A stretch of DNA of 64,000 bases from positions 1,982,001-2,046,000 of the forward strand of contig NZ_CP076135.1 in assembly GCF_018736105.1 (NCBI RefSeq). The letters run 5' to 3'. The position numbers were made by a program, and so were the translations under genes. The notes under the pieces were generated by a model that did not search any database, had not been told where the DNA came from, and was given only the letters and a program-made list of their open reading frames with translations. The stretch is from Bradyrhizobium sediminis. GTDB lineage: Bacteria; Pseudomonadota; Alphaproteobacteria; Rhizobiales; Xanthobacteraceae. Below, piece by piece: positions 44,467 to 52,805 of the stretch. Position 1 is the first letter of the stretch; each line of letters begins with the position of its first letter.

Positions 44467-46053
44467 ATGAGAGCTCAGGGCATCGAGACGGTTCGGCGCA
44501 TCCTGTGCGTCTTTCCGCGCTACACGTCTTCTTTCGGCACCTTCGAACACGCCTATCCGCTGACCGACGGCGTCAGCGCCTTCATGCCGCCGCAGGGGCT
44601 GCTCCTGATCGCAGCCTACCTCCCGGAGCATTGGCCGGTCCGCTTCATCGACGAGAACATCCGCCCGGCCACCCGGGAAGACTTCGAATGGGCGGAGGCG
44701 GTGTTCGTCAGCGGCATGCACATCCAGCGCCAGCAGATGAACGACATCTGCCGCCGGGCCCACGCGTTCGATCTTGCCGTTGCCATCGGCGGACCGTCGG
44801 TGAGCGCCTGCCCGGATTACTATCCGTCCTTCGATTATCTCCATGTCGGCGAATTGGGTGATGCGACCAACGAGCTGCTGGCGCGGCTGGCGCGCGATCC
44901 GTCGCGCCCCGAACAGCAGGTGGTCCTGAAGACCGCCGATCGCATCGACATGAGCGAGTTTCCGATACCGGCCTATGAGCTTGCCGAGACCCGGAAGTAT
45001 TTCCTGGGCAGTATCCAGTATTCGAGCGGCTGTCCGTATCAGTGCGAATTCTGCGACATCCCGGGTCTCTACGGCCGCAATCCGCGCCTCAAGACGCCGC
45101 AGCAGATTATCGCCGAGCTCGACAAGTTGCGCGAATGCGGAATGACCGACACGGTGTATTTCGTCGATGACAATTTCATCGGCAACCGCAAGGCGGCGCT
45201 GGATCTCTTGCCGCATCTGGTCGAGTGGCAGAAGAAGACCGGCTACATCACGCGGCTTGCCTGCGAGGCGACGCTCAACATCGCCAAGCGGCCGGAGATC
45301 CTCGAGCTGATGCGCGAGGCTTTCTTCGTCACCGTGTTTTGCGGCATCGAGACTCCCGATCCCGACGCGCTGAAGGCGATGCACAAGGACCACAACATGA
45401 TGGTCCCGATCCTGGAGGGCATCCGTACCATCAACTCCTACGGCATCGAGGTCGTCTCCGGCATCATCATGGGTCTCGATACCGACAAGCCCGAGACCCC
45501 CGATGCGCTGCTCGCTTTCGTCGAGGAATCTCGGATTCCGCTCTTGACCATCAATCTGTTGCAGGCATTGCCGAAGACGCCGCTGTGGGATCGGCTGGAG
45601 CGTGAAAACCGGCTGATCGATGATGACAGCCGCGACTCCAATGTCGATTTCCTGTTGCCTTACGAGCAAGTGGTCAGTTCGTGGCGCCGGTGCATGGAAG
45701 TGGCCTATGAGCCCGAGAGGCTGTTCGCGCGCTACCAGCATCAATGCGATTACACCTATGCCAACCGGCTGAAGGTGCCGGTCAGCCCGGAGATGAGGAG
45801 CTGGGCCAATATCAGGCGCGGCCTGATCATGCTGCGCAATCTGTTCTGGAAAGTCGGCGTGCTCGGCGACTACAGGAAGGTGTTCTGGAAATTTGCGCTG
45901 GGCCGGCTGCGGCGCGGCGATTTCGAGGGCCTGATCGGTTCGGCGATGATCGCCCATCACCTGATCAAGTTCGCGCGCGCGGCGTCGGTCGGTCAGCAGA
46001 ACGCGTCGAATTATTCGATCCGCCTGCGCGAGGCGTCGGTCCCTGCCGAGTAA
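44467..46053 (+). CDS. hpnP: Hopanoid C-2 methylase (B12-binding radical SAM)
   Basis: A 528-residue class B radical SAM methylase. The N-terminal cobalamin-binding domain contains AVFVSGMHIQRQQM (about residues 79-92) and the radical SAM cluster is C189xxxC193xxC196 (GCPYQCEFC). It transfers a methyl group to C-2 of the hopanoid A ring, giving 2-methylhopanoids. The N-terminus RRILCVFPRYTSSFGTFEHA matches HpnP proteins of Rhodopseudomonas and Bradyrhizobium. The ATG at 44467 has GGAAG before it. It is separated from eutB by 161 bases with hairpins, but from eutC by only six, so it is expected to be cotranscribed with eutC. Confidence 0.93.
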   Translation: MRAQGIETVRRILCVFPRYTSSFGTFEHAYPLTDGVSAFMPPQGLLLIAAYLPEHWPVRFIDENIRPATREDFEWAEAVFVSGMHIQRQQMNDICRRAHAFDLAVAIGGPSVSACPDYYPSFDYLHVGELGDATNELLARLARDPSRPEQQVVLKTADRIDMSEFPIPAYELAETRKYFLGSIQYSSGCPYQCEFCDIPGLYGRNPRLKTPQQIIAELDKLRECGMTDTVYFVDDNFIGNRKAALDLLPHLVEWQKKTGYITRLACEATLNIAKRPEILELMREAFFVTVFCGIETPDPDALKAMHKDHNMMVPILEGIRTINSYGIEVVSGIIMGLDTDKPETPDALLAFVEESRIPLLTINLLQALPKTPLWDRLERENRLIDDDSRDSNVDFLLPYEQVVSSWRRCMEVAYEPERLFARYQHQCDYTYANRLKVPVSPEMRSWANIRRGLIMLRNLFWKVGVLGDYRKVFWKFALGRLRRGDFEGLIGSAMIAHHLIKFARAASVGQQNASNYSIRLREASVPAE

Positions 46054-46059
46054 CCGGAG

Positions 46060-46830
46060 ATGACAACGCCGCCGCCGTCCCGCTCGCTGCAGCGTCTGCG
46101 CGACCTTACTCCCGCGCGGGTCGGGCTTGGCCGGGCCGGCGCCAGCCTGCCCACCGGGGCTCTGCTTGAATTCACGCTTGCTCACGCCCGAGCCCGCGAC
46201 GCCGTCCATGCCGCTTTCGATGGGTCCGCTCTGATCTCGGGCCTCGACGGCCTCGGCCTCCAGGCCCTCGCCGTATCCAGCTGCGCACGCGAGCGCACGG
46301 ACTATCTCCGCCGTCCGGACCTCGGGCGAAAGCTCGATCAGGCCTCGAGGCAACTGCTGGCGGGCCGCAATGCCGGGCCGTGCCGGCTTGCCATCGTGGT
46401 TGGCGATGGCCTGTCGCCAGCGGCCGTCAATGCGCATGCGGTCGCGCTGGTCCGCAACCTCATGCCGCGGCTGGCCGGGGAGCGGATCGAGATCGGTCAT
46501 GCCGTGGTCGCCTCCGGTGCGCGGGTTGCCCTGGGCGATGAGATCGGCGCCATGCTCGGGGCGCGCATGGTAGCCGTGCTGATCGGCGAGCGGCCGGGCC
46601 TGTCCGCGCCCGACAGTCTCGGGGTCTATCTGACCTTCGCGCCGCGACCTGGCATTACCGATGCCGAGCGCAACTGCGTCTCCAACATCCACGGCGCAGG
46701 GCTCGGTTACGACGAGGCCGCGTTCAGGATTGCGTGGCTGATCCGCGAGGGCCTGGCGCGAGGGGTAACCGGCGTCGCATTGAAGGATGAGAGCGGCGGC
46801 CCGATACCTCAGCGCATCGCGACCGATTGA
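46060..46830 (+). CDS. eutC: Ethanolamine ammonia-lyase small subunit
   Basis: A 256-residue EutC of typical length. Conserved segments: [23 protein letters not shown] (about residues 16-38, shown here as ARVGLGRAG and LPTGALLEF), [14 protein letters not shown] [17 protein letters not shown] (about 112-128) and [19 protein letters not shown] (about 206-224). It forms the B12-binding complex with EutB. Its ribosome site CCGGAG lies in the six-base gap after the hpnP stop, so its translation depends on the hpnP transcript rather than on eutB. It is followed by a hairpin and T-run. Confidence 0.94.
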   Translation: MTTPPPSRSLQRLRDLTPARVGLGRAGASLPTGALLEFTLAHARARDAVHAAFDGSALISGLDGLGLQALAVSSCARERTDYLRRPDLGRKLDQASRQLLAGRNAGPCRLAIVVGDGLSPAAVNAHAVALVRNLMPRLAGERIEIGHAVVASGARVALGDEIGAMLGARMVAVLIGERPGLSAPDSLGVYLTFAPRPGITDAERNCVSNIHGAGLGYDEAAFRIAWLIREGLARGVTGVALKDESGGPIPQRIATD

Positions 46831-46878
46831 TCCGGCATGGCGAATCCGGGTGTCGCGGGGCAATATCCGCGGCATCCG

Positions 46879-46898
46879 CGTCGATTCGGCGTTTTTTT
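46879..46898 (+). terminator. Candidate intrinsic terminator of hpnP-eutC
   Basis: CGTCG-ATT-CGGCG (one G-U pair) followed at once by seven Ts. It lies about 50 bases after the eutC stop. The stem is short, but this T-run is one of the longest in the window. Confidence 0.5.
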
Positions 46899-47027
46899 GT
46901 GTGCGCTTGCGAGGGGCGGGCAAGACCTGCTACACCTCGCGCGGCTAATTTATCGCATGTTTTCAAGGGCTAGCGCCGATCGGACGTGGCCGATCCAGTC
47001 TCATTCGCACCTCACGAATTTCCGCTA

Positions 47028-47126
47028 TAGCGTTTTCGGGCGAAGTGGGCACCGGTTCGCGCAAAGAAAACGCGTCAAAATATAAGAGACCAGAGCCCGG
47101 TTCTGATTCAATCAGAATCGGGCTCT
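47028..47126. repeat. Dispersed repeat, family E copy 1
   Basis: It begins TATAGCGTTTTCGGGCGAAG, carries ACCGGTTCGCGCAAAGAAAA and CGCGTCAAAA, and ends in a 16-base-pair hairpin: arms 47092-47107 and 47111-47126 (AGAGCCCGGTTCTGAT and its complement with one mismatch), loop TCA. It lies just upstream of the exporter gene. Confidence 0.8.
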
Positions 47127-47161
47127 AGACAGATTGAGCCGATGTGAGAACTGGACAGGGC

Positions 47162-49510
47162 ATGCTCGAACGAAACACTGTCGACCCGGATGCGAAGAAA
47201 TCGGAGCAGCGGCCGATGAGCATCGCCTTCGGGCTGGAGCGTCTCGGCCTGATTGCCATCCGCACGCCCGTGCTGTCCTGCATCATTCTGTTCGCGATGG
47301 TGATCGGCGCGGTGTTCGGCATCGAGCGCATCAAGATCGACGATTCGCTCAGCCAGCTGTTCCGTTCCAACACCAGGGAATACCGGCAATACGAGGAAGT
47401 CACCAAGCGCTTCCCCTCGACCGAATTCGACGTGCTGGTCGTGGTCGAGGGCAAGACCCTGCTCAAGCGCGACAACCTGGAAAAGATCCGCGACCTGGTC
47501 ACGGATCTGCAACTCGTCGACGGCACCCGCGGCCTGATCTCGCTGTTCTCGGCGCGCCAGGCGCCGGCGCCGGGCAAGCTGCCCGCGGCGCTGTTCCCGT
47601 CCGATCTGCCGCAGGGCGCCGACTACGACAAGTTCATCGAAACCGTCAAGACCAACGAGATCATTCGCGGCAAACTGTTGTCGGAAGACGGCACGCTGGC
47701 GCTGATCGTGCTCTCGCTGGAGCCTTCGATCGTCGGCAACAACAAGCTGAAGACCACGGTCGGCGAAATCCGCAAGATCATGGCCGACGATCTCGCGGAT
47801 TCCGGGCTCAGCAAGGAGCTGTCGGGCGTCCCGGTCATGCAACTCGAAATCCGCAACGCGGTGGAACGCGACGGCCTGATCTACAACGTCGCCGGCATCC
47901 TGGCGGGCTGCCTGATCGCGATCCTGTTCTTCCGCAAGGTGTCGTTCATGATCGTTGCGGCGTTCCCGCCGCTGCTCGCCATTCTGTTGTCGCTCGGCAT
48001 CCTCGGCTGGGCCGGCTTCAGCCTCAATATGTTCCTCAACGTGATGACCCCGCTCATCATGGTGATCAGTTTCTCCGATTCGATGCAGCTGACATTCGCC
48101 GCGCGCGACCGGCTGCTGGCCGGCGAAGACCGCTTCTCCGCATTCCGCAACGCCGTCCTGGTGGTCGGGCCGGCCTGCGTGCTGACGCATGCGACCGCCG
48201 GAATCTCGTTCCTGGCGCTGCAGTTCTCGGATTCGGATTTGATCCGCACCTTCGGCGAAGCCGGCCTTGCGGCGACGATCATCGCGCTGCTCGCGGTGCT
48301 GTCGCTGGTGCCGGTGTTCGGGGTGCTGCTGGTCCGCAACGAGCAGGTGTTTGCCGCCAAGTTCCAGTCGGCCGACGCCGGCGTCAACGCGCTACGCGCT
48401 TTCTGCTACTGGATCGCGGTGCGCATGGTCGGCCGGCCCGGGCTGTTCAGCCTGATCGCGGTGATCTTTGTCGGCGGCCTGGCCGTGATCTATGCCAACC
48501 TCGAACCGCGCTACCGGCTGGCTGATCAGGTGCCGGACAAGCAGCAGGCGGTGGCGGCCAGCGGGCGCCTCGACGCCAAGCTGACCGGCGCCAATCCGAT
48601 CGACGTCCTGATCGAATTCCCCAAGGGCGCGTCGCTGTATGCGCCGGAGACCTTGCAGACCATCGCGGACGTTCATTCGATGGTGGAAACGCAGGCCGGT
48701 GTCGGCAACGTCTGGTCGCTGGAGACATTGCGCCGCTGGCTCGCCGAGAAGGCCGGCAGTTCCGACGTTGCGACGCTGAAGGAATATGTCAGCGTGATTC
48801 CCGAGCACCTGGTCCGCCGCTTCATTTCGGCCGATCAGGATGCGGTGGTGGTCTCGGGCAGGGTGCCGGACCTCGATTCCAGCGCGATCCTGCCGGTGGT
48901 CGAGAAGCTCGACGGCGCCCTGGATGCCGTCCGCAAGAAGCATCCGGGCTACGAGGTCGCCGTCACCGGCCTGTCCGCGATCGCCGCGCGCAACAGCGCC
49001 AATATGATCGACAAGCTCAACCGCGGGCTGACCATCGAATTCGTGCTGGTCGCCGTCTTCATCGGTCTTGCGTTCCGGTCGTGGGTCGTGATGTTTGCCT
49101 GCATCCTGCCCGGCATCTTTCCGGTGGTGCTGTCCGGCACGGTGCTGTGGGCGCTGGGGGAGGGGCTGCAATTCGCCAGCGTGGTGGCGCTGACGGTGTC
49201 GTTCGGCCTCGGCCTCAGCGCCACGATTCACTTCCTCAACCGGCTGCGGCTCGAGACCACGCCGGATGTCGACCCGGCGTTCGCGGTCGAGCGGGCGACC
49301 GTGCTGGTCGGTCCGGCGCTGATCCTGACCACGGTGGTGCTGGCCTGCGGACTGGTGGTGACGGTGTTTTCCGATCTGCCGTCGCTGCGCCTGTTCGGCT
49401 GGCTCAGCGCTTTCGCGATGGTCGCGGCGCTGGTCGCGGATCTCTTCATCCTGCGGCCGACGGCGATGTGGCTGATCAACATGTCGCAGCGGCTTCGCCG
49501 CACTTCTTGA
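47162..49510 (+). CDS. MMPL/RND family exporter, HpnN-like paralogue
   Basis: A 782-residue inner membrane transporter. One membrane segment at about 31-50 is followed by a periplasmic domain, a block of five segments (about 245-400) with ITPL-type PLIMVISFSDSMQL, a second single segment, another periplasmic domain and a final block (about 620-775). This is the HpnN/MMPL layout, somewhat shorter than the HpnN at 59598. It probably exports a lipid or hydrophobic compound by proton motive force. Start is uncertain: ATG 47162 is used, but an in-frame GTG at 47144 is possible. It lies 12 kb from hpnN and close to hpnC. Confidence 0.87.
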   Translation: MLERNTVDPDAKKSEQRPMSIAFGLERLGLIAIRTPVLSCIILFAMVIGAVFGIERIKIDDSLSQLFRSNTREYRQYEEVTKRFPSTEFDVLVVVEGKTLLKRDNLEKIRDLVTDLQLVDGTRGLISLFSARQAPAPGKLPAALFPSDLPQGADYDKFIETVKTNEIIRGKLLSEDGTLALIVLSLEPSIVGNNKLKTTVGEIRKIMADDLADSGLSKELSGVPVMQLEIRNAVERDGLIYNVAGILAGCLIAILFFRKVSFMIVAAFPPLLAILLSLGILGWAGFSLNMFLNVMTPLIMVISFSDSMQLTFAARDRLLAGEDRFSAFRNAVLVVGPACVLTHATAGISFLALQFSDSDLIRTFGEAGLAATIIALLAVLSLVPVFGVLLVRNEQVFAAKFQSADAGVNALRAFCYWIAVRMVGRPGLFSLIAVIFVGGLAVIYANLEPRYRLADQVPDKQQAVAASGRLDAKLTGANPIDVLIEFPKGASLYAPETLQTIADVHSMVETQAGVGNVWSLETLRRWLAEKAGSSDVATLKEYVSVIPEHLVRRFISADQDAVVVSGRVPDLDSSAILPVVEKLDGALDAVRKKHPGYEVAVTGLSAIAARNSANMIDKLNRGLTIEFVLVAVFIGLAFRSWVVMFACILPGIFPVVLSGTVLWALGEGLQFASVVALTVSFGLGLSATIHFLNRLRLETTPDVDPAFAVERATVLVGPALILTTVVLACGLVVTVFSDLPSLRLFGWLSAFAMVAALVADLFILRPTAMWLINMSQRLRRTS

Positions 49511-49576
49511 CGTTTTCGAGCGAAAGCCGGCCCCGCACTTGATGCGGGGAAGAAACTGCGTCGGAGCAAAAGACCA

Positions 49577-49609
49577 GAGCCCGGTTCTGATTCAATCAGA
49601 ACCGGGCTC
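49577..49609. terminator. Family E hairpin, copy 2 (bidirectional terminator candidate)
   Basis: A perfect 15-base-pair stem, GAGCCCGGTTCTGAT and its complement, with TCA loop, lies between the convergent exporter gene (ends 49510) and the secreted protein gene (ends 49653). A degenerate family E left part (starting CGTTTTCGAGCGAAA) precedes it at about 49511-49575. Confidence 0.65.
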
Positions 49610-49652
49610 CTGGTCGCGTGAACCGGCAGAGCGAACGGGAAAAGAGTCGGCG

Positions 49653-50156
49653 TCAGCCGCCCTTCGCCATCGTGATGTTGACGCCCCTGATCTCGCCCTT
49701 GGAACTGATCTGCACCGTCTGCCTGTTGCCGCGAGTTCGCAATGTCACGGTGGCGGCAAATCCCGAAGCCTCGACGAACACCTCGATCTCGCCACCGCCC
49801 GCCGTGCCCTGCAGATTGCCGAAAATATTCCGGCTGGCTTCGCTCCAGTTACCGGAAATGCGGTCACCCTGGCTCGTCACGTCGGTACTCAAGTCGAATT
49901 TGTAGCTATCGCTGGCGCAACGGAGAGTCTGCTTCAGACCGAGTCCGGTGCCGTTGACATTGTAGCTGGCCTTGCATCGGATGCGCTCGGTCGTTCCGTC
50001 GGAAAGTGCTACGGTGCCGTTGCCGGACCACGATCCGGTAAAACCGGTAAATGGCCCCGACTGAGCATGGCCCGCCGACACCGACAGCATGAGCGCGGCG
50101 CCTACACCGGCGGCCTTGAGCGCCTGCCCGAATAACCTGGAACCAAACAGCTTCAT
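49653..50156 (-). CDS. Secreted hypothetical protein
   Basis: I do not recognise a named family. The protein has 167 residues with a signal peptide of about 32 (basic start, then AAGVGAALMLSVSAGHAQ, cleavage after AHA or AQ). The mature part is Gly/Ser/Thr-rich and beta-like: FTGFTGSWSGNGTVALSDG, CKASYNVNGTGLGLKQTLRC with two cysteines that could pair, and GGGEIEVFVEASGF. This is a lipocalin- or barrel-like pattern common in periplasmic proteins of Bradyrhizobium. The ATG at 50156 has GGAAAA upstream; an in-frame ATG five codons earlier is possible. It stands alone. Confidence 0.8.
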   Translation of the reverse strand: MKLFGSRLFGQALKAAGVGAALMLSVSAGHAQSGPFTGFTGSWSGNGTVALSDGTTERIRCKASYNVNGTGLGLKQTLRCASDSYKFDLSTDVTSQGDRISGNWSEASRNIFGNLQGTAGGGEIEVFVEASGFAATVTLRTRGNRQTVQISSKGEIRGVNITMAKGG

Positions 50157-50653
50157 ATCAAGTTTTCCCATTCAAATTGACGTTCTCATATCAGAGCCGT
50201 CTCGCCGCATCGAAGACTTAGTGTCGCCGCAGTGTGTTAGGTTCAAATGACGGACCTGCCGCTGCGATTGGCCGGCCGCCATCGTGGGTCGGCGCCGGCA
50301 AAATACACAAACCTGATAACGCTGCGAACCGCATTTTGCGTTCGGCGAAATCAAAAAGCTGCAGATATCGCCGGGATTCGCAGCGAAACATGTAGCTATC
50401 CGCCGCACTCTCCTGCAACAGTCAATAGCGAAAAATGCGAGTCGATAAATAGTCTTTAGATATCAAATGGTTAAGTAAATGGCCGGTTTCCTTGCGGGGA
50501 ACCGTGTCAGGAATCGGGGCGCCGCAAATTTGGCCGCATTTACCAGTGCTTCTGCGCGCTCGATGCTGCAGTTCGCTGCGCCTGCAATCCGCATCCCGAA
50601 AAGCCGTGCGCCATCCGGGATCGGAATCCCTACTGCCAGAATGAAGGAAGATG
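50157..50653. other. 497-base intergenic region, no gene supported
   Basis: Relatively AT-rich (for example around 50420-50480). Short frames here have no ribosome site or family character. It should hold promoters for the two divergent small secreted-protein genes. No repeat, tRNA-like or riboswitch-like structure was recognised. Confidence 0.6.
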
Positions 50654-50890
50654 ATGCGTAAATTTTTCTTTGCACTCACGCTCTTGTCGGTATCGGTTTC
50701 CACCGGCGCCATCGCCCAGCAGCAGCGCAGCGGCACGGCGGAAGAACAGGCGGCCTGTTCGCGCGACGTGCAGCGCTACTGCCGTCCGGTGATCGACCAG
50801 GGCGATTTCACCATCCTGGCGTGCCTTCAGCAGAACCGTCCCAAGCTGACCGCGGCGTGCAATCAGGTGCTGAAAAACCACGGCCAATGA
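50654..50890 (+). CDS. Small secreted cysteine-rich-repeat protein
   Basis: A 78-residue protein: signal peptide of about 22 residues (MRKFFFALTLLSVSVSTGAIAQ) and a mature part with one cysteine-rich (GLG1-type) repeat, C-x7-C (ACSRDVQRYC) and later ILACLQQNRPKLTAAC. Such short Cys-rich repeat proteins are common in Bradyrhizobium; their function is unknown. The second ATG (50654) is preferred because GAAGGA then has normal spacing. It ends 200 bases before hpnC and is followed by a GC-rich hairpin (GGCGG/CCGCC around 50903-50921). Confidence 0.82.
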   Translation: MRKFFFALTLLSVSVSTGAIAQQQRSGTAEEQAACSRDVQRYCRPVIDQGDFTILACLQQNRPKLTAACNQVLKNHGQ

Positions 50891-50957
50891 AGCGGCGCTC
50901 GACGGCGGCAATCGCCGCCGCAGGCGGTTAACGGGCCTCATTCCGAAGTGTCAGGAA

Positions 50958-50975
50958 TCTGCGAGAAATCGCAGA
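50958..50975 (+). promoter_or_regulatory. Hairpin with GAAA tetraloop upstream of hpnC
   Basis: TCTGCGA-GAAA-TCGCAGA, a perfect seven-base stem closed by a GNRA-type loop, lies 116 bases before the assigned hpnC start. As DNA it could be an operator; as RNA a stable leader hairpin. No T-run follows. Confidence 0.45.
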
Positions 50976-51090
50976 CAGCATTGGTTTTAGCGTCGTATTC
51001 CCCTATATGGGGTTCGCGATCACTGCGCATGAGCCGGGCCAGCCGGCGCGTGCGTCGTCACCATGCCCAGATGAATGTAGCCAGTTCTTG

Positions 51091-51969
51091 ATGACCAGCG
51101 CGAGCGAACTGCGATCCGGCAAGACACACCGCGATGAGAACTTTCCGGTGGCGTCGTGGATCATTCACCCGCGTCACCGGGCGCTGATCCTTGCGTACTA
51201 CAATTTCGTCCGGACCGCCGACGACATCGCCGATCATGCAACCCTCGAGGACGGCGAGAAGCTCAGGCTTCTCGATCTGCTGGAGGCCGAATTGCTCGGC
51301 AACGGCGACACCCAGCCCGAGGCCGTCAATCTGCGGCGCGCGCTCGCCGAACGTTCGATGCCGCCGCGTCACGCGCTCGACGTGCTGATCGCGTTCCGGA
51401 TGGATGTGACCAAGCTGCGTTACGAGAACTGGGACGAAGTGATCCACTACTGCCGTTACTCGGCGATGCCGGTCGGCCGCTTCATGCTCGACGTTCATGG
51501 CGAGAGCACCTCGACCTGGGCCGCTTCGGACGCGCTCTGCGCCGGCCTGCAAATCAACAATCATCTGCAGGATTGCGGCAAGGATTTTCGCCAGCTCAAT
51601 CGCGTCTATCTGCCGCGCGATGCGCTCGCCGCCAGTGGCGCCTCGGTCGAGGCGCTCGGCGCGGAGCGGTCGTCGGCGCCGCTGCTGCAGTGCCTGCATG
51701 GGCTCGCGGTGCGGACCGAGGCGCTGCTCGACGAGAGCAAGTCGCTCAGCGCCGAAGTCAGGGATGTCAGACTCGGCTGCGAGATATCGGTGATCCAGGC
51801 CTTTGCCGACAAGATCGTGCAGATGCTGAAGGTGCGCGATCCCCTCAGCGAGCGGGTGCATCTCAACCCGCTCGAACTGCTCGGCCACAGTCTCGGCGGG
51901 ATCGCCGGCGAGCTGACCCGCCGCGCCATCGGACGGCGGCCCGTCTCCAAACCGGCGGCCGGCGCATGA
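51091..51969 (+). CDS. hpnC: Squalene synthase HpnC (hydroxysqualene-forming)
   Basis: A 292-residue trans-isoprenyl diphosphate synthase-fold enzyme. The first Asp-rich motif is VRTADDIADHA (about residues 41-51), the second NNHLQDCGKDF (about 154-164). HpnC converts presqualene diphosphate, made by HpnD, into hydroxysqualene. I chose ATG 51091 (MTSASELRSGK) because it gives the typical HpnC N-terminus; an ATG at 51007 would add 28 unusual residues. No strong ribosome site is visible at either. Its stop overlaps the hpnD start (ATGA). It begins the hpnC-D-E-F-G operon. Confidence 0.93.
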   Translation: MTSASELRSGKTHRDENFPVASWIIHPRHRALILAYYNFVRTADDIADHATLEDGEKLRLLDLLEAELLGNGDTQPEAVNLRRALAERSMPPRHALDVLIAFRMDVTKLRYENWDEVIHYCRYSAMPVGRFMLDVHGESTSTWAASDALCAGLQINNHLQDCGKDFRQLNRVYLPRDALAASGASVEALGAERSSAPLLQCLHGLAVRTEALLDESKSLSAEVRDVRLGCEISVIQAFADKIVQMLKVRDPLSERVHLNPLELLGHSLGGIAGELTRRAIGRRPVSKPAAGA

Positions 51970-52805
51970 CGCTCGAGACGGCGGCAGGCAACGCAGGCTA
52001 CGGGGCATCAGCCTCCGGCAGCTCGTTTTACGCGGCGATGCGGATTCTGCCGCACGAGCAGCGCGAGGCGATGTTCCAGATCTACAGCTTTTGCCGGCAG
52101 GTCGACGATATCGCGGATTCCGACGGCCCGCGGCCCGAGCGGCTGGCCGCGCTCCAGCAATGGCGCGACGATATCGACGCGCTGTACCAGGGCCATCCGC
52201 CGGCGCGGCTGCGCGACTACGTCGCCTCGGTGCGGCGCTTCGACCTCAAGCGCGAGGATTTTCTGGCGATCGTCGACGGCATGGAGATGGACGTGCCGCA
52301 GGATATCCGGGCGCCCGATCTTGCCACGCTCGACCTGTATTGCGACCGCGTCGCCAGCGCGGTCGGACGGCTGTCGGTGCGGGTGTTCGGTCTCGCCGAG
52401 GACGACGGCATCCTGCTCGCGCATCATCTCGGCCGCGCGCTGCAATTGACCAACATCCTGCGCGATATCGACGAGGACGCCGGCATCGGCCGGCTGTATC
52501 TGCCGCTCGAGGGTTTGCTGCATGCCGGCATCACTTCCACCGATCCGCACAAGGTGATATCGGAACCGGCGCTGCCGAAGGTCTGCGTGCCGCTGGTGGC
52601 GCGGGCGCGGGCGCATTTCGAGAAAGCCGACGAGATCATGCGCCGCAATCCGCGCCGGACGGTGCGGGCGCCGCGGATCATGTCGAAATATTATCGTGCG
52701 ATCCTCGAATTGCTGGTCGCCAGGGGCTTCGCCGCGCCGCGCGCGCCGGTCCGCCTCAACAAGCTCGCCCGCCTCTTCATCATCCTCCGCTACGCGTTCA
52801 TCTGA
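51966..52805 (+). CDS. hpnD: Presqualene diphosphate synthase HpnD
   Basis: A 279-residue prenyl synthase. Both Asp-rich motifs are present: CRQVDDIADSDGP (about residues 38-50) and LTNILRDIDEDAG (about 161-173). It joins two farnesyl diphosphates into presqualene diphosphate. Its ATG overlaps the hpnC stop, and its TGA shares a base with the hpnE ATG, so three genes are translationally coupled. Confidence 0.95.
   Translation: MTLETAAGNAGYGASASGSSFYAAMRILPHEQREAMFQIYSFCRQVDDIADSDGPRPERLAALQQWRDDIDALYQGHPPARLRDYVASVRRFDLKREDFLAIVDGMEMDVPQDIRAPDLATLDLYCDRVASAVGRLSVRVFGLAEDDGILLAHHLGRALQLTNILRDIDEDAGIGRLYLPLEGLLHAGITSTDPHKVISEPALPKVCVPLVARARAHFEKADEIMRRNPRRTVRAPRIMSKYYRAILELLVARGFAAPRAPVRLNKLARLFIILRYAFI

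Larger units (their letters stand above)
46831..47161. other. 331-base intergenic region
   Basis: No gene is supported here. It contains the eutC terminator candidate and the first family E repeat (47028-47126). The segment 46905-47025 has no recognisable structure; it may hold the promoter of the exporter gene. Confidence 0.6.

Noticed and set aside
44347..46923. 858-codon open frame on the minus strand opposite hpnP and eutC
   Set aside because: It is antisense to two clearly recognised genes, is rich in Arg, His, Asp and Gln as expected for the reverse of high-GC codons, and has no domain.
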